Assembly: GCA_934418295.1 (NCBI GenBank) | Contig: CAKRWZ010000008.1 | Span: 1 to 35,457 of the forward strand | Length of the DNA: 35,457 nucleotides | Source of the DNA: an uncultured Mediterraneibacter sp. | GTDB lineage: Bacteria > Bacillota > Clostridia > Lachnospirales > Lachnospiraceae | Direction: 5' to 3' | Translations under genes and position numbers: made by a program | The notes under the pieces: model-generated | Seen by the model: only the letters and a program-made list of their open reading frames with translations | Database searches by the model: none | What the model was told of the DNA's origin: nothing | Part shown: piece by piece, positions 30,967 to 35,457 of the stretch | How the letters are laid out: the number at the start of each line of letters is the position of its first letter | Position numbering within the stretch: the first letter of the stretch is position 1

Positions 30967-33579
30967 ATGGCAGAAAAAATAGTTTTAATAGATGGACATA
31001 GTATTTTAAACAGAGCGTTCTATGGGGTTCCGGATCTGACGAATGCAGAGGGGCTTCATACGAACGCTGTTTATGGTTTTTTGAACATTATGTTCAAGGT
31101 GTTGGATGAAGAAAAACCGGAATATCTCGTTGTGACCTTTGACGTGCATGCGCCTACTTTCCGGCACAAAATGTTTGCAGAATACAAAGGGACCAGAAAG
31201 CCGATGGCAGAGGAGCTGCGGCAGCAGGTGCCGGTGATCAAAGAAGTCTTGCAGGCGATGCACGTCTGTACCATAGAAAAAGCAGGGCTGGAGGCAGATG
31301 ACCTTCTGGGCACCATCTCGTTGCTCTGTGAGGGAAAAGGTATGGATGTGTCTGTGATCTCCGGGGACCGGGATATTTTGCAGCTGGCTTCGGAGCATAC
31401 GCTGATCCGGATCCCAAAAACGAAAATGGGACACACGGAAGTGGAAAATTATGATGCAGAGGCAGTGAAAGAAAAATACGGTGTGAGCCCGCAGGAATTT
31501 ATTGATATGAAAGCGCTCATGGGAGATGCTTCCGACAACATTCCTGGCGTGCCGGGAATCGGGGAAAAGACGGCTTCCAAAATTATCCGGCAGTACGGAA
31601 CGATCGAGAATGCTTATGCCCATGCGGAAGAAGTGAAACCGCCCAGGGCCAGCAAAAATCTGCAGGAATTTTGGGAACAGGCCAAGATGAGCAAAACATT
31701 GGCCACCATTGAGCGAAAAGCAGATATCCCTTTCAATTTAGAAGAAGCAAAGCACCAGGATCTCTATACGGAAGAGGCATATAAATTATTCCAGAAGTTG
31801 GAGTTTAAAAATTTGTTAAAGCGTTTTCAGCTGGATGCATTGGAAAATGATGTGGAAAGCCGGTTCTGTGAGATCACAGATAAAACGCAGGCAGAGCAGA
31901 TTCTGGAAGAGGCTGCCCGGGCAAAGGTGCTGGGAGTATGCCTGTCTGCGGATCCGGAAGGGATCCTTCCGCTGTTTGCACATCCGCGGGGGGTGTCTAA
32001 GGCAGCAGTGGCATTTGGGGAAAAAGTGTATCTGTTGGTGTCCGGTCCGGAGCTTCCGATGGAAGAAATCTTGGAAAAGATTCTTCAGGCGGCAAAAACC
32101 TGCGGAACCTTTGCCATGTTCGATCTGAAGGAAGCACTTCCGCTGCTTCCGCTTTCCGGAGATGAACATTGTTTTGACAATACAGTGGCAGCATATTTGC
32201 TGAATCCGTTGAAAAGTGATTACGATTATGAAGATGTTGCCCGGGAATATCTGCAGCTGATGATCGATTCCAATGCGGAGGAAAGAAAAAAAGTGTGCTA
32301 CAATGCTTATACGGCGATGGCGTCTGTGAAGGTGTTGCGGGAGAAACTGCAGGAAACAGACATGCTTAACTTGTATGAAAACGTAGAAATGCCGTTGGTA
32401 TTTACCTTATATAGCATGGAACAGTCCGGTATCCGCGTGGAGGGAGAAGAACTCCAGGCTTACGGAACACGTCTGGGAGAGCAGATCACAGAGTTGGAGA
32501 AAGTGATCTACGAAATGGCCGGAGAGGTATTTAATATCAATTCTCCGAAGCAGCTGGGCGTGATCCTTTTTGAAAAAATGGAGATCCCCAATAAAAAGAA
32601 GACGAAAACCGGTTATTCTACAGCGGCAGACGTATTAGAGAAGCTGGCGCCGGACTATCCCATCATATCCCGCATTTTGGAATACAGACAGCTGACAAAG
32701 CTGAAATCCACTTATGCCGACGGCCTGGCAAACTTCATCGGTCCGGACGGAAGAATCCACGGGAAATTCCATCAGACTATTACCGCTACAGGAAGGATCA
32801 GCAGCACAGAGCCGAATCTGCAGAACATACCGGTGCGTATGGAACTGGGGCGGCTGATCCGTAAGGTATTCATTCCGCGGGACGGATATGTATTCGTGGA
32901 TGCCGATTATTCACAGATCGAATTGCGGGTGCTGGCACATTGTTCCGGTGATCCGGCGCTGATCGATGCCTACCGGGAAGCAAAAGACATCCATCGCATT
33001 ACGGCATCGCAGGTTTTTCATGTTCCTTTTGATGAAGTGACGGATCTGCAGAGAAGAAATGCGAAAGCGGTAAACTTCGGGATCGTTTACGGAATCAGCT
33101 CTTTCGGACTCAGCCAGGATCTGAGTATTACGAGGAAAGAGGCTTCAGAATATATTGAAAATTATTTTAAAACCTATCCGGGGATCAAAAAGTTTTTGGA
33201 TGACATGGTAGCACATGCGAAAGAAAAAGGGTATGTGACGACGCTTTTCCACAGAAGAAGACCGGTGCCGGAGCTCTTCTCCGGAAACTTTATGCAGCGT
33301 TCCTTCGGAGAACGTGTGGCTATGAATGCACCGATACAGGGAACGGCTGCGGATATCATCAAGATTGCGATGATCGGAGTGGAAAAGGAACTGAGGGATA
33401 AACAGATGCGTTCCCGCCTGATCCTGCAGGTACACGACGAATTGCTGGTTGAAGCACATCCGGAAGAGCTGGAGCAGGTGGAGGAAATCCTGACCAGACA
33501 GATGGAAGGTGCGGCAGATCTTTTGGTGCCGTTGGTGATCGATATGCACACGGGAGCCAGCTGGTACGAGGCGAAGTAG
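30967..33579 (+). CDS. polA: DNA polymerase I
   Basis: An 870-residue polymerase. The N-terminal 5'-3' exonuclease (about 1-290) has D9 in IDGHSILNRAFYG and the helix-hairpin-helix GVPGIGEKTA. The middle 3'-5' exonuclease-like domain lacks the DxE of active proofreaders (VLGVCLSADPEG instead), as in Bacillus and Thermus enzymes. The polymerase domain has motif A D645-A-D-Y-S-Q, motif B with K700 in RRNAKAVNFGIVYG, and motif C H823-D824-E825. It fills gaps and removes RNA primers. ATG 30967 follows GAGGAGAGG; an earlier in-frame start at 30940 lacks one. It heads a polA-coaE group. Confidence 0.97.
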   Translation: MAEKIVLIDGHSILNRAFYGVPDLTNAEGLHTNAVYGFLNIMFKVLDEEKPEYLVVTFDVHAPTFRHKMFAEYKGTRKPMAEELRQQVPVIKEVLQAMHVCTIEKAGLEADDLLGTISLLCEGKGMDVSVISGDRDILQLASEHTLIRIPKTKMGHTEVENYDAEAVKEKYGVSPQEFIDMKALMGDASDNIPGVPGIGEKTASKIIRQYGTIENAYAHAEEVKPPRASKNLQEFWEQAKMSKTLATIERKADIPFNLEEAKHQDLYTEEAYKLFQKLEFKNLLKRFQLDALENDVESRFCEITDKTQAEQILEEAARAKVLGVCLSADPEGILPLFAHPRGVSKAAVAFGEKVYLLVSGPELPMEEILEKILQAAKTCGTFAMFDLKEALPLLPLSGDEHCFDNTVAAYLLNPLKSDYDYEDVAREYLQLMIDSNAEERKKVCYNAYTAMASVKVLREKLQETDMLNLYENVEMPLVFTLYSMEQSGIRVEGEELQAYGTRLGEQITELEKVIYEMAGEVFNINSPKQLGVILFEKMEIPNKKKTKTGYSTAADVLEKLAPDYPIISRILEYRQLTKLKSTYADGLANFIGPDGRIHGKFHQTITATGRISSTEPNLQNIPVRMELGRLIRKVFIPRDGYVFVDADYSQIELRVLAHCSGDPALIDAYREAKDIHRITASQVFHVPFDEVTDLQRRNAKAVNFGIVYGISSFGLSQDLSITRKEASEYIENYFKTYPGIKKFLDDMVAHAKEKGYVTTLFHRRRPVPELFSGNFMQRSFGERVAMNAPIQGTAADIIKIAMIGVEKELRDKQMRSRLILQVHDELLVEAHPEELEQVEEILTRQMEGAADLLVPLVIDMHTGASWYEAK

Positions 33580-33622
33580 GAAAAATCCTAGAAACAAGTG
33601 AGAAAAAATGCGGGAGGAAATT

Positions 33623-34207
33623 ATGAGGATCATCGGGATCACAGGAGGCGTCGGAGCCGGAAAGAGCAGAGTTTTGGACTTTTTGCAGGAACATTACGGC
33701 GCGTCTGTCTATAAAGCAGATGAAGTGGCAAAAAATCTGCAAAAAAAAGGAACAGCCTGCTATGATGATATTGTTGCAGAATTCGGGAGAGAAATTCTGG
33801 ATCCGGAAGAGGAACTGGATCGGAACAAATTGGCGGAGATCATTTTTTCAGATCCGCAGAAGCTGCAGCGGTTGAACCAGATCGTCCATCCGGCGGTGCG
33901 GGAGTATCTGCTCTCACATATAGAGGAAGAACGTAAAAAGCAGACACAGTATATGATCATAGAGGCAGCACTTCTTTTGGAAGAAGGCTATGATGAAATC
34001 TGCAACGAAATATGGTATATTTATGCAAGTGAAGAAGTCAGAAAAGAGCGATTGATGCGTTCAAGGGGATACGGGGAAGAAAAAGTAGCCCAGATCATGG
34101 CTTCGCAGCTTTCAGAGGACGTGTTCCGCAGCAGATGCAGCGCGTCTGTAGAAAACAACAGAGATTTTGAAGACACCATGAGGCAAATAGGAGAATTGTT
34201 AGAATGA
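33623..34207 (+). CDS. coaE: Dephospho-CoA kinase
   Basis: A 194-residue P-loop kinase that phosphorylates the 3'-OH of dephospho-CoA, the last step of CoA synthesis. The Walker A motif is GGVGAGKS (8-15), followed by DEVAKNLQKKG and the later VHPAVREYL and IIEAALLLEEGYD regions typical of CoaE. ATG 33623 has GGGAGG with good spacing; ATG 33608 lies before that site. The gene follows polA as in Bacillus, and its stop overlaps the next gene in ATGA. Confidence 0.95.
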   Translation: MRIIGITGGVGAGKSRVLDFLQEHYGASVYKADEVAKNLQKKGTACYDDIVAEFGREILDPEEELDRNKLAEIIFSDPQKLQRLNQIVHPAVREYLLSHIEEERKKQTQYMIIEAALLLEEGYDEICNEIWYIYASEEVRKERLMRSRGYGEEKVAQIMASQLSEDVFRSRCSASVENNRDFEDTMRQIGELLE

Positions 34208-35001
34208 GAATGTGCAGCATAGCCAGCGGCAGCAGCGGAAATTGTATCTATGTGGGAAGTGACAGGACACATTTGCTGGTGGATACCGGGATCAGCAAAA
34301 AAAGAATCGAGGAAGGCTTGAAAGAACTGGAAATCAAAGGAGAAGAGCTGAACGGGATCCTGATCACCCATGAACATTCTGATCATATACAAGGACTTGG
34401 GGTGTTCAGCCGCAAGTATCAGATCCCGATCTACGGAACGCCGGGAACCATTGAAGGAATCCGGGCCAGCAGCAGTCTGGGAGAGCTTCCTTCCGGGCTT
34501 TTGCATCCCATCAGCACAGATCAGAAATTTGTGCTGGGAGATATTGAGATCGATCCCTTTCGGATTTCCCATGACGCCAATGAACCCTCCGGTTATCGGT
34601 TGGAAAATGGCGGAAAGGCAGTGGCGGTGGCGACTGACCTGGGAAAATACGATGCATATATCGTGGATAAACTGACCAACCTGGATGCCGTGCTTCTGGA
34701 AGCCAACCACGATGTACATATGTTGGAAGTGGGAAGCTATCCCTATTATCTGAAGCAGCGTATTTTAGGGGATCGAGGACATTTGTCCAATGAATTGTCA
34801 GGAAAGCTTTTATGTGATATATTATATGATGGATTGAAAAAAATCGTTCTGGGCCATCTGAGTAAAGAGAATAATTATACAAAACTGGCCTATGAAACGG
34901 TAAAACTGGAAGTGACACTGGGAGACAATGCATACAACGGGGCGGATCTGGATATGACAGTCGCGTCCCGGGACCATATTTCGGAAATCCTGGAAATATA
35001 G
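34204..35001 (+). CDS. MBL-fold metallo-hydrolase, WalJ/YycJ-like
   Basis: A 265-residue metallo-beta-lactamase-fold protein. The metal motif THEHSDH lies at residues 55-61 (H56, H58, D60, H61), with D27 in LVDTG and the final GHLSKENN histidine. The N-terminus MCSIASGSSGN is characteristic of the YycJ/WalJ group, thought to be double-strand DNA exonucleases linked to the WalKR system. No walKR genes are nearby. It overlaps coaE by four bases. Confidence 0.85.
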   Translation: MRMCSIASGSSGNCIYVGSDRTHLLVDTGISKKRIEEGLKELEIKGEELNGILITHEHSDHIQGLGVFSRKYQIPIYGTPGTIEGIRASSSLGELPSGLLHPISTDQKFVLGDIEIDPFRISHDANEPSGYRLENGGKAVAVATDLGKYDAYIVDKLTNLDAVLLEANHDVHMLEVGSYPYYLKQRILGDRGHLSNELSGKLLCDILYDGLKKIVLGHLSKENNYTKLAYETVKLEVTLGDNAYNGADLDMTVASRDHISEILEI

Positions 35002-35050
35002 AAACAGATTTTGGAAACCACACAGACCGTTCAGAAAAGGAGAAAAGAAA

Positions 35051-35323
35051 ATGAAAAAATGTATCGTTACTGTCGTCGGAAAAGACTCCGTGGGGATCAT
35101 AGCTCGTGTATGTACGTATTTGGCAGAAAACAGGATTAACATTCTGGATATCAATCAAACGATCGTACAGGATTATTTTAATATGATGATGGTCGTGGAT
35201 GTTTCCGGAATCGAGAAAAAATTCAGTGAGATCCATTCTGAGCTGGAAGAACTTGGAAAGAACATGGGACTGGAGATTCGGTGCCAGCGGGAAGAAATTT
35301 TTGAAAAAATGCACAGACTTTAA
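35051..35323 (+). CDS. ACT domain-containing protein (UPF0237)
   Basis: A 90-residue protein made of a single ACT fold: the strand KCIVTVVGKDSVGIIARV, the central NINILDINQTIVQDYFNMMMVVD pattern and a helical end. UPF0237 members are small ligand-binding proteins of unknown role, usually encoded next to a PFL-family (DUF711) gene, as here. AAAGGAGAAAAG precedes the ATG. Confidence 0.9.
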   Translation: MKKCIVTVVGKDSVGIIARVCTYLAENRINILDINQTIVQDYFNMMMVVDVSGIEKKFSEIHSELEELGKNMGLEIRCQREEIFEKMHRL

Positions 35324-35341
35324 GAAAGGCGGGTTTTTCAT

Positions 35342-35457
35342 ATGATAAATATGTATGAAGTGTCAGAGACCAACAAGATGATCCAGCAGGAAAATCTGGA
35401 CGTGCGTACCATTACGCTGGGAATCAGCCTTTTGGACTGTGCGGATGCAGATCTGGA
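35342..35457 (+). CDS. PFL-family protein (DUF711/UPF0210), 3' end outside the window
   Basis: The first 38 codons are visible, with MINMYEVSETNKMI and VRTITLGISLLDCADADL, typical of the UPF0210 N-terminus. The gene starts 18 bases after the ACT protein stop, with AAAGGCGGG upstream. The full family protein is about 450 residues; the rest lies beyond the window end. Confidence 0.85.
   Translation, partial: MINMYEVSETNKMIQQENLDVRTITLGISLLDCADADL

Noticed and set aside
1..35457. CRISPR arrays, insertion sequences, prophage, T-box or known riboswitches
   Set aside because: No regularly spaced repeats beyond the pair at the start, no transposase or phage-like genes, and no leader matching a riboswitch or T-box motif that I recognise.

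Overview
The window looks like chromosome from a low-to-medium GC, anaerobic, spore-forming Firmicute, most likely Clostridia of the Lachnospiraceae type. This is inferred from AGGAGG-type ribosome sites, sigma-A promoters with 17-bp spacers, sporulation genes (SpoIIM- and SpoVB-like), a quinone-free glycerol-3-phosphate-dehydrogenase-type gene set with a DUF1667 protein, a giant BcrAD/BadFG-type activator fusion, and a NifS/IscU system without HscAB. No database search was possible. Most of the window is ordinary core genome. I see no CRISPR array, prophage, insertion sequence or clear genomic island.

Layout. 1-173: two copies of a 96-bp direct repeat, cut by the window edge, abutting the ribosome site of a DeoR-family regulator (187-951). 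952-1358: a regulatory spacer with a terminator, a clustered CCACA/TGTGG motif and a strong promoter. It drives two FAD oxidoreductases, a DUF1667 protein and an M81 (MlrC-like) metallopeptidase (1359-6020). 6076-7284: a Nudix hydrolase and a SpoIIM-like protein, facing a SpoVB-like flippase on the minus strand (7340-8677). 8819-12945: an iron-sulfur and tRNA-thiolation operon (Rrf2/IscR regulator, cysteine desulfurase, IscU scaffold, MnmA, PHP phosphatase) with an operator-like palindrome at the predicted transcription start. 13119-19836: glycolysis cluster gap, pgk, tpiA, a histidine-phosphatase-type mutase and gpmI, followed by greA and a HAD phosphatase.

19938-24191 (minus): a 1417-residue fusion of two acyl-CoA-dehydratase-activator ATPase modules with DUF2229-like and HgdB-like parts. 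24449-25276: a rhomboid-like membrane protein that seems to lack the catalytic serine motif and carries a C-terminal zinc-binding tail. 25353-26792: pyk. 26992-29003: a TrmB-type regulator overlapping lysA. 29083-29742: an unknown lipoprotein. 29914-29996: tRNA-Leu(CAA). 30143-30906: an Spx/ArsC-like protein overlapping a GtrA-like membrane protein. 30967-35457: polA, coaE, a WalJ-like MBL hydrolase, an ACT protein, and the start of a PFL-family (DUF711) gene cut by the window end.

How it fits together: triose-phosphate glycolysis (gap to gpmI, plus pyk; enolase and phosphofructokinase are not here), sulfur transfer from cysteine to Fe-S clusters and tRNA, and DNA replication and CoA housekeeping. 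The least explained items are the giant activator fusion, the apparently inactive rhomboid with its zinc tail, the pairing of a GlpAB-like system with an M81 peptidase, the TrmB-lysA coupling, and the 96-bp repeat.
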